This document shows positions 27,425 through 35,827 of a stretch of 64,000 bases of DNA, piece by piece. Within the stretch, counting starts at the first letter, position 1; every line of letters begins with the position of its first letter. The notes beneath the pieces are model-generated. The model was not told the DNA's origin. It did no database searches and saw only the letters and a list, made by a program, of their open reading frames with translations. Origin of the DNA: PALSA-505 sp036502085. Lineage in GTDB: Bacteria; Actinomycetota; Actinomycetes; Streptosporangiales; Streptosporangiaceae. The position numbers and the translations under genes were made by a program. The stretch lies in the NCBI GenBank assembly GCA_036502085.1, contig DASXZD010000099.1, positions 1 through 64,000 of the forward strand, in the 5' to 3' direction.

Positions 27425-28561
27425 ATGTCACACCCACAGCCTGACGAACTGCGCCAGACTCCGCTGCGGTCGGTGCACGAGCACCTCGGCGCCAGCATGA
27501 CCGGGTTCGCCGGATGGCTGATGCCGCTGCGCTACGGCAGTGAGACCGCCGAGCACCGCGCGGTCCGCACCGCGGCCGGCCTGTTCGACCTGTCGCACAT
27601 GGGCGAGATCGCGGTAACCGGGCCGGAGGCGGCCGCGGCGCTCGACTACGCGCTCGTCGGCCAGCCGTCCGCCATGGCCCCCGGCCGGGCGCGCTACACG
27701 ATGATCTGCGCCGTCGACGGCGGCGTGCTCGACGACCTGATCGTGTACCGGACCGGCGACGAGGCGTTCCTGGTCGTCGCGAACGCCGCCAACACCCCGG
27801 CCGTGCTCAGCGAGCTCACCGCGCGGGCGGCCGAGATGACGGCCGAGGTCACGGACCGGACCAGCGACTACGCACTGATCGCAATCCAGGGTCCGAACGG
27901 TTCCACCATTCTCGCTCCGGTCACCGACACCGATCTCTCGTCGATCAAGTACTACACCAGCCACGAGGCGGTCATCTGCGGCCATCAGGTGCTGCTCGCC
28001 CGCACCGGATACACCGGCGAAGACGGGTTCGAGCTGTACTGCCCGCCGCAGCAGGCCGAGCCGCTGTGGACGGCGCTGATGGACGCCGGCGCGGACCACG
28101 GGCTCGTGCCGGCCGGCCTGGCGGCCCGCGATACCCTCCGGCTTGAGGCCGGCATGCCGCTGTACGGCAACGAACTCGGCCCAGACATGACGCCGTTCGA
28201 CGCGGGCCTGGGCAGGGTGGTCAAGCTGGACAAGCCGGGAGACTTCGTCGGCCGGGCCGCGCTCAGCCAGCGGGCCGGGCAGCCGCCGCGGCGGGTGCTG
28301 GCCGGCCTGACCTGCCGCGGCCGCCGGGTCCCCAGGCACGGTTACCAGGTGCTCTGGGACGGCCGGCCGTGCGGCACGGTGACCAGCGGCGCGCCGTCGC
28401 CGACCCTGGGCCAGCCCATCGCCATGGCTTACCTGGACCCCGAGATCCCCGGGCTCGCCCAGCAGCCCGGCGCCGGCGAGGGCCGGCTGTCCATCGACAT
28501 CAGGGGCCGCGGCGAGGCCGCGGACCTGGTGACGCTCCCCTTTTACCAGAGAGGGCAATGA
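27425..28561 (+). CDS. gcvT: Glycine cleavage system aminomethyltransferase (T protein)
   Basis: Transfers the methylene group of glycine from lipoyl-H protein to tetrahydrofolate, releasing ammonia. 378 residues with the family landmarks MTGFAGWLMPLRYGS, LFDLSHMGEIAVTG, YTGEDGFELYCP and RLEAGMPLYGNEL. ATG 27425 follows GGAG by 8 bp; the open frame begins earlier at 27302 inside the riboswitch and is not used. gcvH starts within its stop codon (ATGA). Expression should rise with glycine through the tandem riboswitch. Confidence 0.97.
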   Translation: MSHPQPDELRQTPLRSVHEHLGASMTGFAGWLMPLRYGSETAEHRAVRTAAGLFDLSHMGEIAVTGPEAAAALDYALVGQPSAMAPGRARYTMICAVDGGVLDDLIVYRTGDEAFLVVANAANTPAVLSELTARAAEMTAEVTDRTSDYALIAIQGPNGSTILAPVTDTDLSSIKYYTSHEAVICGHQVLLARTGYTGEDGFELYCPPQQAEPLWTALMDAGADHGLVPAGLAARDTLRLEAGMPLYGNELGPDMTPFDAGLGRVVKLDKPGDFVGRAALSQRAGQPPRRVLAGLTCRGRRVPRHGYQVLWDGRPCGTVTSGAPSPTLGQPIAMAYLDPEIPGLAQQPGAGEGRLSIDIRGRGEAADLVTLPFYQRGQ

Positions 28562-28944
28562 CCATGAGCGTTCCCGAGCAGCTTCAGTACACCCCTGAGC
28601 ACGAGTGGGTGACGATCGAGGACCAGACGGCCACCGTCGGCATCACCGAGTACGCCGCCAGCGCGCTCGGCGACGTGGTGTACGTGTCGCCGCCGACTGT
28701 GGGCGCCTCGGTGACCGCGGGCGAGCCGTGCGGCGAGATCGAGTCCACCAAATCGGTGAGCGACCTGTTCTCCCCCGTCAACGGCGAGGTCTTGGAGGTC
28801 AACCCGGACGTCGAAGACGACCCCGGACTGATCAACGCCACCCCGTACTCGACCTGGCTGTTCAAGGTCGCGACGACCGGCGAGCCGCCGTCGGACCTGC
28901 TGTCCGCGGCGCAGTACACCGAGCTGACCGGCGAAACAGGCTGA
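28558..28944 (+). CDS. gcvH: Glycine cleavage system H protein
   Basis: 128-residue lipoyl carrier of the glycine cleavage complex. The lipoylation site is Lys65 in GEIESTKSVSDL, followed by GEVLEVNPDVEDDPGLIN. ATG 28558 overlaps the gcvT stop (ATGA), with AGAGGG upstream. Acts between P, T and L proteins; gcvP is not in this window. Confidence 0.97.
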   Translation: MTMSVPEQLQYTPEHEWVTIEDQTATVGITEYAASALGDVVYVSPPTVGASVTAGEPCGEIESTKSVSDLFSPVNGEVLEVNPDVEDDPGLINATPYSTWLFKVATTGEPPSDLLSAAQYTELTGETG

Positions 28945-28992
28945 CCAATCGGGCCGCCCGCCGCCGCGCGGCCCGCTGAGGCGGGTATACCA

Positions 28993-30453
28993 GTGACGAT
29001 CAGCGTCTTCGACCTGTTCAAGATCGGAATCGGCCCGTCCAGCTCGCATACCGTCGGCCCGATGACGGCCGCCTGCCGGTTCGCCCGCGGCTTGCAGGCC
29101 GACGGGCTGCTGTCCCGGGTGGCCTCGGTGCGGGTCGTGCTGTATGGGTCGCTCGGCCTGACCGGCAAGGGCCACGGCAGCGACAAGGCGGTCCTGCTCG
29201 GGCTGGAGGGCGAGACGCCCGACCTGGTTGACACCGACGCGATCGGGGCCAGGCTCGCGGCGATCCGCGAGCGGTCGGCCGTGCGCCTGCTCGGCCAGCA
29301 CGAGATCCGCTTCGACCCGGCGGCCGACCTGGAGTTCGAGCGCAAGCGCTCGCTCCCGGCGCACCCGAACGGCATGTCGTTCACCGCCGCCGACTCGGCC
29401 GGCCGGGAGCTGGCCCGGCGGGTCTACTATTCGGTCGGCGGCGGCTTCGTCGTGGACGAGAGCGCGGTCGGCACCGACCGGATCAAGCCGGACGACAGGG
29501 AGCTGCCGCACCCGTTCCGCAGCGGCGTTGAGCTGCTGGCGGAGACGGAGAGGACCGGCCTGCCGATCAGCGCGCTGATGCTGGCCAACGAGACGGCCTG
29601 GCGGCCGGAAGAGCAGACCAGGGCCGGGCTGCTGGACCGGTGGCGGGTCATGACCGAGTGCGTGCGCCGCGGCTGTACCACCGAGGGCACGCTACCCGGC
29701 GGCCTCAAGGTGAGCAGGCGCGCGCCAGCGGTCTACGCCCAGCTGGCCGCCGCGGACCGGCTGGCCCGGCTTGACGCCGGCGGGCCGGCCTGGCCCGGCG
29801 CGGCGGGCGGCCCGCGCAGCGCGGGACGGCCGGGCCCGGCCGGCCGCGCGCATGACCCGCTGCGGGCGATGGACTGGCTGACCTTGTACGCGCTGGCCGT
29901 CAGCGAGGAGAACGCAGCCGGCGGCCGGGTGGTCACCGCGCCGACCAACGGCGCGGCCGGGATCATCCCCGCCGTGCTGCACTACTACCGGGACTTCGTG
30001 CCCGGCAGCGACGACGAGGGCGTGCTGCGCTTCCTGCTCACCGCGGGCGCGGTCGGCATCTTGTTCAAGGAGAACGCGTCGATCTCCGGAGCCGAGGTCG
30101 GCTGCCAGGGCGAGGTGGGCTCGGCCTGCTCGATGGCCGCGGCCGGCCTCACCGAAGCGCTCGGCGGCACTCCCGCCCAGGTGGAGAACGCCGCCGAGAT
30201 CGCGATGGAGCACCACCTGGGGCTCACCTGCGACCCGATCGGCGGCCTGGTCCAGGTGCCGTGCATCGAGCGGAACGCGATGGCCTCGGTGCAGGCGCTC
30301 ACCGCGTCCCGGATGGCGCTGCGCGGCGACGGGCAGCACCTCGTCCTGCTCGACAAGGTGATCAAGACCATGCGGGACACCGGCCGGGACATGCACGCCA
30401 AGTACAAGGAGACCTCCCGCGGCGGTCTCGCCGTCAACGTGATCGAATGCTGA
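28993..30453 (+). CDS. sdaA: L-serine ammonia-lyase (iron-sulfur dependent)
   Basis: Deaminates L-serine to pyruvate. 486 residues from GTG 28993: the beta domain opens with SVFDLFKIGIGPSSSHTVGPM and the alpha domain carries the Cys residues for the catalytic [4Fe-4S] cluster (GCQGEVGSACSMAAAGL; LTCDPIGGLVQVPC). Single-chain form as in most actinobacteria. It follows gcvH by 48 bp and probably belongs to the glycine-responsive unit, turning glycine-derived serine into pyruvate. In Streptomyces glyA commonly lies between gcvH and sdaA; here it does not. Confidence 0.96.
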   Translation: MTISVFDLFKIGIGPSSSHTVGPMTAACRFARGLQADGLLSRVASVRVVLYGSLGLTGKGHGSDKAVLLGLEGETPDLVDTDAIGARLAAIRERSAVRLLGQHEIRFDPAADLEFERKRSLPAHPNGMSFTAADSAGRELARRVYYSVGGGFVVDESAVGTDRIKPDDRELPHPFRSGVELLAETERTGLPISALMLANETAWRPEEQTRAGLLDRWRVMTECVRRGCTTEGTLPGGLKVSRRAPAVYAQLAAADRLARLDAGGPAWPGAAGGPRSAGRPGPAGRAHDPLRAMDWLTLYALAVSEENAAGGRVVTAPTNGAAGIIPAVLHYYRDFVPGSDDEGVLRFLLTAGAVGILFKENASISGAEVGCQGEVGSACSMAAAGLTEALGGTPAQVENAAEIAMEHHLGLTCDPIGGLVQVPCIERNAMASVQALTASRMALRGDGQHLVLLDKVIKTMRDTGRDMHAKYKETSRGGLAVNVIEC

Positions 30454-30500
30454 CCGGCGCACCGCGCGACATGCTCGCGGTGATCGTGATCGAATACTGA
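30439..30500. repeat. Duplicated sdaA 3' end
   Basis: GTGATCGAATGCTGA, which ends sdaA (30439-30453), recurs at 30486-30500 as GTGATCGAATACTGA, 14 of 15 identical and in a frame that would read ...VIEY-stop. It occupies most of the 48 bp between sdaA and the next gene and may be a remnant of a duplicated C-terminus. Confidence 0.75.
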
Positions 30501-30501
30501 G

Positions 30502-31713
30502 GTGGCAGAACTTCGCGAGGCCGACCGCTACCGGTACGACGCGGCGACGAGCAACCTGGAGGCCCCGTTCGCCATCGTGGATCTGACCGCGCTGCGCGCC
30601 AACGCCGCGGACATGACCCGCCGGGCCGCCGGCAAGCCGATCAGGCTGGCCAGCAAGTCGGTCCGCTGCCGGGCGCTGATCGAGCAGACGCTGCGCGCCA
30701 ACGGCTTCCGCGGCATCCTGGCCTTCACCCTGCGCGAAGCCATCTGGCTCGCCCGCAGCGGCAGCGCCGACGACATCGTGGTGGCCTACCCCACCGCCGA
30801 CCGCACCGCGCTGTCCGAGCTGGCCGGCACGGAGTCACTGGCCGCCGCGATCACGGTCATGGTCGACTGCCCGGCGCACCTGGACATGATCGAGAAGGCC
30901 GCCGCGGCCGCCGGCGGCGGGGGGCGGGTCCGGGTGTGCATCGACATCGACGCCGGCTATGTCGGCCTGGGCGGGCTGCTGCGGGCCGGCGCGCGCCGCT
31001 CGCCCGTCCGGACGCCGGGACAGGCCGCGGGGCTGGCCCGCGACATCGCGGGACGGCCGGGGCTGCGGCTCGCCGGGCTGCTGGCCTACGAGGGGCAGAT
31101 CGCCGGGGTCGGTGACCGGCCGCCCGGGCGGCCGCTGCGCGCGGCGGCCATCCGGTACATGCAGCGCAAGTCCGCCGCCGAGCTGGCTGGCCGCCGGGCC
31201 GCGATCGTGGCCGCGGTGCGCGCGGTCGCGGACCTGGAGTTCGTCAACGGCGGCGGCACCGGGTCGGTCGCGGCGACCGCTGCCGAGCCCGCGGTAACCG
31301 AGATCGGTGCCGGCTCTGGGCTCTTTCACCCGCTGCTCTTCGACAGCTACGGCTCCTTCTCGGGACGGCCGGCCGCGCTGTACGCGGTGCCGGTGGTGCG
31401 CAGGCCGGGGCCCGGCGTGGTGACCGTGCTCACCGGCGGCTACCCCGCCTCGGGCCCGGCCGAGCCCAGCAGGCTGCCCCGGCCGGTGCTGCCGGGCGGC
31501 CTGAAGCTGGACCGCGAGGAGGGTGCGGGCGAGGTGCAGACCCCGCTGCTCGGCCCGGCGGCCGACGCGCTGCGAATCGGCGACCGGGTATGGTTCCGGC
31601 ACGCCAAGGCCGGCGAGCTGTGCGAGCGCTTCGCCGAGCTGCACCTGATCGACGGCGACAAGGTAGTCGCCACCGTCCCCACCTACCGCGGCGAAGGCCA
31701 GACCTTCGGCTGA
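30502..31713 (+). CDS. PLP-dependent amino acid deaminase/aldolase (D-threonine aldolase / alanine racemase N-terminal fold)
   Basis: 403 residues from GTG 30502. The N-terminal barrel has the PLP-lysine segment PIRLASKSVRCRALIE (Lys about 52), and the C-terminal domain ends in a likely metal site, VWFRHAKAGELCERF. This is the family containing D-serine/D-threonine dehydratases and D-threonine aldolases. It sits downstream of sdaA in the same direction, so it may extend serine/threonine catabolism to D-isomers (inference). Exact substrate unknown. Confidence 0.82.
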   Translation: MAELREADRYRYDAATSNLEAPFAIVDLTALRANAADMTRRAAGKPIRLASKSVRCRALIEQTLRANGFRGILAFTLREAIWLARSGSADDIVVAYPTADRTALSELAGTESLAAAITVMVDCPAHLDMIEKAAAAAGGGGRVRVCIDIDAGYVGLGGLLRAGARRSPVRTPGQAAGLARDIAGRPGLRLAGLLAYEGQIAGVGDRPPGRPLRAAAIRYMQRKSAAELAGRRAAIVAAVRAVADLEFVNGGGTGSVAATAAEPAVTEIGAGSGLFHPLLFDSYGSFSGRPAALYAVPVVRRPGPGVVTVLTGGYPASGPAEPSRLPRPVLPGGLKLDREEGAGEVQTPLLGPAADALRIGDRVWFRHAKAGELCERFAELHLIDGDKVVATVPTYRGEGQTFG

Positions 31714-31790
31714 TCATGAAGAAGGGGAAGGATCCTGGTCGCCATGGCGACCAAAATGCTGCCCGTTGAGGCGAGGGGAGGGTCGCGTTC

Positions 31791-32099
31791 GTGGAGATTG
31801 ACGAGGTGGCCAGGCGCGCCGAAGCGCTGGCGGGCGTGCGCCGCACGGCGGCGGACGGGCTGGCGCAGTGGCGGTACCACGGCAGGCTGGTCGCCCGCCA
31901 GCTAGACGACACGCATGTGGTGATCCGCGCCGATTTCGACTACCGGGACTCGCTGCTGCGGCAGTTTCCCGGAACCTTCAGCGTCCCGTCCCGGTTCGTC
32001 AAGCACATGATGGTGGTCGCTGACCTGGCAGAAGGCGACGCCGACGCGATCGAGGACGCGCTCGAAGCAGCGTGGCAGCTTCAGCGCAGCGCCGACTGA
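31791..32099 (+). CDS. Small hypothetical protein
   Basis: 102 residues from GTG 31791, preceded by GAGGGGAGGG. Acidic, soluble, with central text FDYRDSLLRQFPGTFSVPSRFVKHMMVVADLAEGDADAIEDALEAAW. It weakly recalls MmcQ/YjbR-like small proteins, but the resemblance is too thin for a function. Codon use is typical of its neighbours. Confidence 0.7.
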   Translation: MEIDEVARRAEALAGVRRTAADGLAQWRYHGRLVARQLDDTHVVIRADFDYRDSLLRQFPGTFSVPSRFVKHMMVVADLAEGDADAIEDALEAAWQLQRSAD

Positions 32100-32154
32100 C
32101 CGCGAGCCCGCCGCGGGCCGATGGGCGGGGCGGGCTGATGGCCGGGCGGGCGGG

Positions 32155-32406
32155 TTACTTGCGGCGGCGCCAGAGCAGCACGACCGTGCCGAGCACGAGC
32201 ACGGCGCCGGCCGCGGCGGCGTAGCGCGTGTCGATCTTGCTGGCTTGCTCGCGGACCCGTTCCACGGCGCGCCTGGCGTTGTTCGCGGGGCTCACCCGGT
32301 CGGCGATGGCGTCGATGGTGCGAGCCAGGTTCTCGCGGGTGCGCTCCATCTCCGTGACCAGCGTGTCCGGATCCCGCACCTCGAGCGCAGTGTCCGTTTC
32401 GGCCAT
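32155..32406 (-). CDS. DUF3618 family small membrane protein
   Basis: 83 residues. The N-terminal helix TLVTEMERTRENLARTIDAIADRVSPANNARR is the DUF3618 signature, followed by a single C-terminal transmembrane helix (AAAAGAVLVLGTVVLLW) and a basic tail RRRK. Found widely in actinobacteria beside bcp and cell-envelope genes; role unknown. Confidence 0.9.
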   Translation of the reverse strand: MAETDTALEVRDPDTLVTEMERTRENLARTIDAIADRVSPANNARRAVERVREQASKIDTRYAAAAGAVLVLGTVVLLWRRRK

Positions 32407-32536
32407 CGCAAGCGTCCCTTCTCCCCTGAACGGCTGCCCAGGACATGCACGGCAGCCCGCTGGGTAAGTCTGTCAGTTCCCCCCTCCCCCCGCCAATCCA
32501 GGAGCAAGCCGGCCAGCCGCGGTTGGTCCAGCGGTA

Positions 32537-32594
32537 GCGGCAGGTCGGGAGAGCGACATTCGGCGAAGCCGACGTCGCACGGACGACCTGCCGC
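32537..32594 (-). terminator. Long nested stem-loop downstream of the substrate-binding protein gene
   Basis: GCGGCAGGTCG (32537-32547) pairs with CGACCTGCCGC (32584-32594), 11 bp perfect. Nested inside are GCGAC/GTCGC and TCGGC-gaa-GCCGA, giving about 21 base pairs. It begins 9 bp after the stop of the ABC substrate-binding gene and probably ends or stabilises that transcript. The rest of the 197-bp gap is featureless. Confidence 0.6.
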
Positions 32595-32603
32595 CACCGC
32601 CTC

Positions 32604-33608
32604 TCAGCAACCGGACGTGCTGGCCTTGTAGATGTACTGCTGCGTACTGCTCAGGTTCTGCGAGCTGATGGCGATCAGCGGCGTGGGGATGCTGGCCGTC
32701 ACTGGCTTGCCCTCGATCGCGTTCATTGCCTGCTGCACGCCGTCGGCGCCCTCGATCGCGGGCTCCTGCGCGATGATCAGCTGGGCCACGTTGGACTTGA
32801 GCATCTGCACTTCGGCGGGCTCGGCGTCGAACGTGACCATCTTGACCCTGCCGGCCTTGCCCGCGTGCTGCAGGCCCGCCGCCGTGCCCTGCGCGGTCAC
32901 CGTGTTCGCGGTGAAGACGCCGCTCAGGGTCGGGTGCGCGGTGATGTCGCTCTCGATGAACGTGGTCGCGGCGGTGGTGGTGGCCGCGACGTCGTTCTGC
33001 TCGGGGAGCAGCGAGATGCCGGGGTACTTGGCTGACATCTCCTGCTCGAAGCCCTGCACCCTGGCGTCGGTGGTGGACGTGCCCTTGGCCATGCTGATCA
33101 CGGCCACCATGCCCTTGCCGCCGAGCAGCTTGCCGAGGTTGTCCGCGGCCAGCTGGCCGCCCGCGGCGTTGTTGGACGAGATGCGGGACTGGCCGAGCGA
33201 GGTGTTGCTCGACGAGGTGTCCACGAAGATGAGCTTGGTGCCGTTGCTCTGCACCCGCTGCATGTCGGAGTCGAGCTTCTGGGTGTCGGTGGGCGCGACC
33301 AGTAGCGCGTTCGGCTTGGTCACCTCGGCGTTGTCGATGAACGGCTTCTGCTGGGGCACGTCGAAGGCGGCCGGCCCGTTCATCGTGAGCTTGACGCCGA
33401 GCTTGGCCGCCTCCTGCTCGGCGCCGCACTCCATCGTGACGTAGAACGGGTCGCTCGCGTTGCCGACGGTCAGCTGCATGGTCTTCTTGCCCGAAGACGA
33501 CGATTTCGAGCCGGAATTCGAGCCCGAGCTGCTGCATGCGGCCAGCCCCAGCGCGGCTACCGCGATCACGGCCACGCCGGTGAGCTGCGCGGGGAATCTT
33601 GGTGACAT
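32604..33608 (-). CDS. Ribose-type ABC transporter substrate-binding lipoprotein
   Basis: 334 residues with a lipoprotein signal (VAALGLAAC, Cys about 25), a Ser/Gly/Lys linker and a type I periplasmic-binding fold (LTVGNASDPFYVTMECGAEQEAAKLGV; ALLVAPTDTQKL; VFTANTVTAQGTAAGL; VKMVTFDAEPAEVQML). Family 'sugar ABC transporter, RbsB/Peripla_BP_4'. Third gene in a leftward unit with an ATPase and a permease and under a divergent LacI regulator. The sugar is not identifiable. Confidence 0.93.
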   Translation of the reverse strand: MSPRFPAQLTGVAVIAVAALGLAACSSSGSNSGSKSSSSGKKTMQLTVGNASDPFYVTMECGAEQEAAKLGVKLTMNGPAAFDVPQQKPFIDNAEVTKPNALLVAPTDTQKLDSDMQRVQSNGTKLIFVDTSSSNTSLGQSRISSNNAAGGQLAADNLGKLLGGKGMVAVISMAKGTSTTDARVQGFEQEMSAKYPGISLLPEQNDVAATTTAATTFIESDITAHPTLSGVFTANTVTAQGTAAGLQHAGKAGRVKMVTFDAEPAEVQMLKSNVAQLIIAQEPAIEGADGVQQAMNAIEGKPVTASIPTPLIAISSQNLSSTQQYIYKASTSGC

Positions 33609-33650
33609 TCGTTCCTCCTGAATGTTGTGCTGCTGCGCACTTCTTGTCTT

Positions 33651-34727
33651 TCAGGCGCCTCTGTCTTGCAGCCTGCGGCGGAATTGATCGAGGTAGACGG
33701 CGCCGACCAGGACCGCGCCGATGGCCACCTCCTGCCAGTACTGGTTCAGGCCGATGATCTGCAGGCCGCTGTTGAGCACCTGCGGGATGAAGATGCCGAT
33801 GAACGTGCCGAGCATCGAGCCGCGGCCGCCGAACAGGCTGGCGCCGCCCAGCACCACGCCGGTGATCACGGTGAGGTTGTCGGTCGCGTGTCCGGTGATC
33901 GTGGTGCCGTTGTAGAAGGCCAGCGACATCAGGCCGGCCAGCCCGGACAGCGCCCCGGCGAGCATGTACACCTTGATCAGGTGGCGGTCCACGGCGATGC
34001 CCGCGCGGCGGCCCGCCTCCGGGTTCGAGCCGATCGCGTAGGTGTACCGGCCGAACCTGGCGTACGCCAGGATCAGGCCGAAGATCAGCGTGACCAGGAA
34101 GCTGATCACGATCAGCCAGGAAACCCCGGCCACGCTGCCCAGGCCGATCGTGTTGGACAGCGGCTTGGGCGGGGCGCCGAGGTCAGTACCGCCGGTGATC
34201 AGGTAGCCGACTCCGAGCGCCGCGCCGAATCCGCCGAGCGTGGAGATCAGCGGCGGGATCTTGGCCTTGGCCACACCGAAGCCCTGCAGCGCGCCCCAGC
34301 CGCCGCCGGCCGCGATGCCCGCCGCCGCGCCGATGATGACGGTCAGCCAGCCGCCGGCCGCGGCGCCGTGGGCCTGGTAGTAGTCGTCGGCGACCACGCT
34401 GGACAAGATCAGCACCGAGCCGACCGACAGGTCGATCCCCGCAGTGAGGATCACGAACGTCTGGCCGACCGCCATGACCAGCAGCGGCGAGGCGTTCTCG
34501 GCGATCAGCGAGAGGTCGTTGGCGGTCAGGAACTGGGTGGGCCGCTTGATCGTGAAGAACGCCATGATGATGATCAGCGCGAAGATCGTCCACGACTCGT
34601 TCGTCGTGATCGTCCGGCGCGCGAGCCTGCGGGCGGTGGCGGCCGCCCCGGCGCGTTCGGTGTTGCCGCCGCTGCCGTCGTCGGGGGCGCCGGGCGGGGC
34701 GGCCGCTGGCCGCGTGTCGCGGGTCAC
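33651..34727 (-). CDS. Ribose-type ABC transporter permease
   Basis: 358 residues, about 9-10 transmembrane helices. Family landmarks are VGQTFVILTAGIDLSVGSVLILSSV, FGRYTYAIGSNPEAGRRAGIAVDRHLIKVYML, and GVVLGGASLFGGRGSMLGT. Start overlaps the ATPase stop by 4 bp. Homodimer expected in the membrane with the ATPase below. Confidence 0.94.
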   Translation of the reverse strand: MTRDTRPAAAPPGAPDDGSGGNTERAGAAATARRLARRTITTNESWTIFALIIIMAFFTIKRPTQFLTANDLSLIAENASPLLVMAVGQTFVILTAGIDLSVGSVLILSSVVADDYYQAHGAAAGGWLTVIIGAAAGIAAGGGWGALQGFGVAKAKIPPLISTLGGFGAALGVGYLITGGTDLGAPPKPLSNTIGLGSVAGVSWLIVISFLVTLIFGLILAYARFGRYTYAIGSNPEAGRRAGIAVDRHLIKVYMLAGALSGLAGLMSLAFYNGTTITGHATDNLTVITGVVLGGASLFGGRGSMLGTFIGIFIPQVLNSGLQIIGLNQYWQEVAIGAVLVGAVYLDQFRRRLQDRGA

Positions 34728-35656
34728 TGGTCGCTCCCGTCGCTGTCGCCTGGCGCTTCGCGCGGAGTCGGGGCGGAGCCGCGGCCGGGCGGCACTGTCG
34801 GAGCGGAGCCGCGGCCGGGCGGCACTGTCCGGGCGGAGCCGTCGGCGCTGTCGGCGGGCGCGTCGGCGGGGGGCGGGGTGGAACCGTTCGGGAAATCCGG
34901 GGTTGAACTACCTCGCACTTCGAGGGCCCCGGTCATGGCGCCGACGAGTCCTTCGACGGAGGTTTGCGCGGCGTCGTACCGCGCGACTCTGCGGCCCATC
35001 CGCAGCACCTCGACCCGGTCCGCGACGGCCAGCACTTCCGGCATGTTGTGGCTGATCAGGACCACCGATATGCCGCGGTCGCGGACCCGGCGGATGGTGC
35101 CCAGCACGCGCTCGCGCTGCACCACGCCGAGCGCCGCGGTGGGCTCGTCCATGAAGATCACCCGGCTGGCGTAGAGCACCGCGCGGGCGACCGCGACCGA
35201 CTGCCGCTGGCCGCCGGACAGCGTGCCGACCGGCGCGGATACGTCGGGGAGACGGACCCCGAGGTCGCTGAACGCGCGGCTGGCGCGCTCGCGCATCGCG
35301 GCGCGGTTCAGCACCCGCAGGAACGGGATCAGGTAGATCTCGCGGCCGAGGTGCAGGTTCGCCGCGGCGTCCAGGTCGGGGGCCAGCGCGAGGTCCTGGT
35401 AGACGGTCTCGATGCCGTGTCCCCTGGCGTCCAGCGGGCTGGTCAGCCGGACGGGCTGGCCGTCAATGAAGATCTCACCCCGGTCCGGCCTGATCGCGCC
35501 GGACAGGGTCTTGACGAGCGTGCTCTTGCCTGCGCCGTTGTCCCCGATCAGGGCCACGACCTCGCCGGCGTACACGGTGAAGTCCGCACCGTCCAGGGCG
35601 AGCACGTGACCGTAGTGCTTGGTCACGCCGCGCGCCTCCAGCAGTGGTTCCGCCAT
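34724..35656 (-). CDS. Ribose-type ABC transporter ATP-binding protein (single domain)
   Basis: 310 residues with one nucleotide-binding domain: Walker A GDNGAGKST (about 39), Q-loop YQDLAL, signature LSGGQRQ, Walker B VIFMDEP and H-loop SHN. Classical RbsA has two such domains; this one has one, as in the FrcA-type branch. The last 60 residues are a Pro/Gly/Asp-rich tail with two copies of PPGRGSAPT, encoded by a 30-bp DNA repeat. First gene of the leftward transport operon. Confidence 0.93.
   Translation of the reverse strand: MAEPLLEARGVTKHYGHVLALDGADFTVYAGEVVALIGDNGAGKSTLVKTLSGAIRPDRGEIFIDGQPVRLTSPLDARGHGIETVYQDLALAPDLDAAANLHLGREIYLIPFLRVLNRAAMRERASRAFSDLGVRLPDVSAPVGTLSGGQRQSVAVARAVLYASRVIFMDEPTAALGVVQRERVLGTIRRVRDRGISVVLISHNMPEVLAVADRVEVLRMGRRVARYDAAQTSVEGLVGAMTGALEVRGSSTPDFPNGSTPPPADAPADSADGSARTVPPGRGSAPTVPPGRGSAPTPREAPGDSDGSDQ
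34770..34829. repeat. 30-bp direct repeat in the ATPase C-terminal tail
   Basis: Two adjacent 30-bp copies (34770-34799 and 34800-34829) differ at one or two bases and encode TVPPGRGSAP twice in the disordered tail. Replication slippage is the simple explanation. Confidence 0.85.
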
Positions 35657-35709
35657 CCGGCCGGTCCTTCCAGCAGCCTCGGGCCTTCGCGGCCCGGGAC
35701 GAGGGCTTG

Positions 35710-35724
35710 TTGGTAACGTTCACA
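35710..35724. promoter_or_regulatory. LacI-type operator 1 (ABC transporter side)
   Basis: TTGGTAACGTTCACA is a partial palindrome around AACGTT, 54 bp upstream of the transporter ATPase start. It matches the second site at 35809-35823 in 13 of 15 positions. AACGTT-centred palindromes are usual for LacI-family regulators. Confidence 0.75.
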
Positions 35725-35808
35725 TTATGCTGCGAGATTCTCGGAGTAAGTCAACCTGTCTGTCAAGGGGCTGGAGCGAGCCGGAGTCAGCGAGTTCGAG
35801 GACAGGAC

Positions 35809-35823
35809 TTGATAACGTTCCCA
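35809..35823. promoter_or_regulatory. LacI-type operator 2 (regulator side)
   Basis: TTGATAACGTTCCCA lies immediately before the lacI-family start at 35828, so binding here would repress the regulator itself. The two operators are 99 bp apart, about 9.4 helical turns, permitting looping. Confidence 0.72.
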
Positions 35824-35827
35824 GCGT

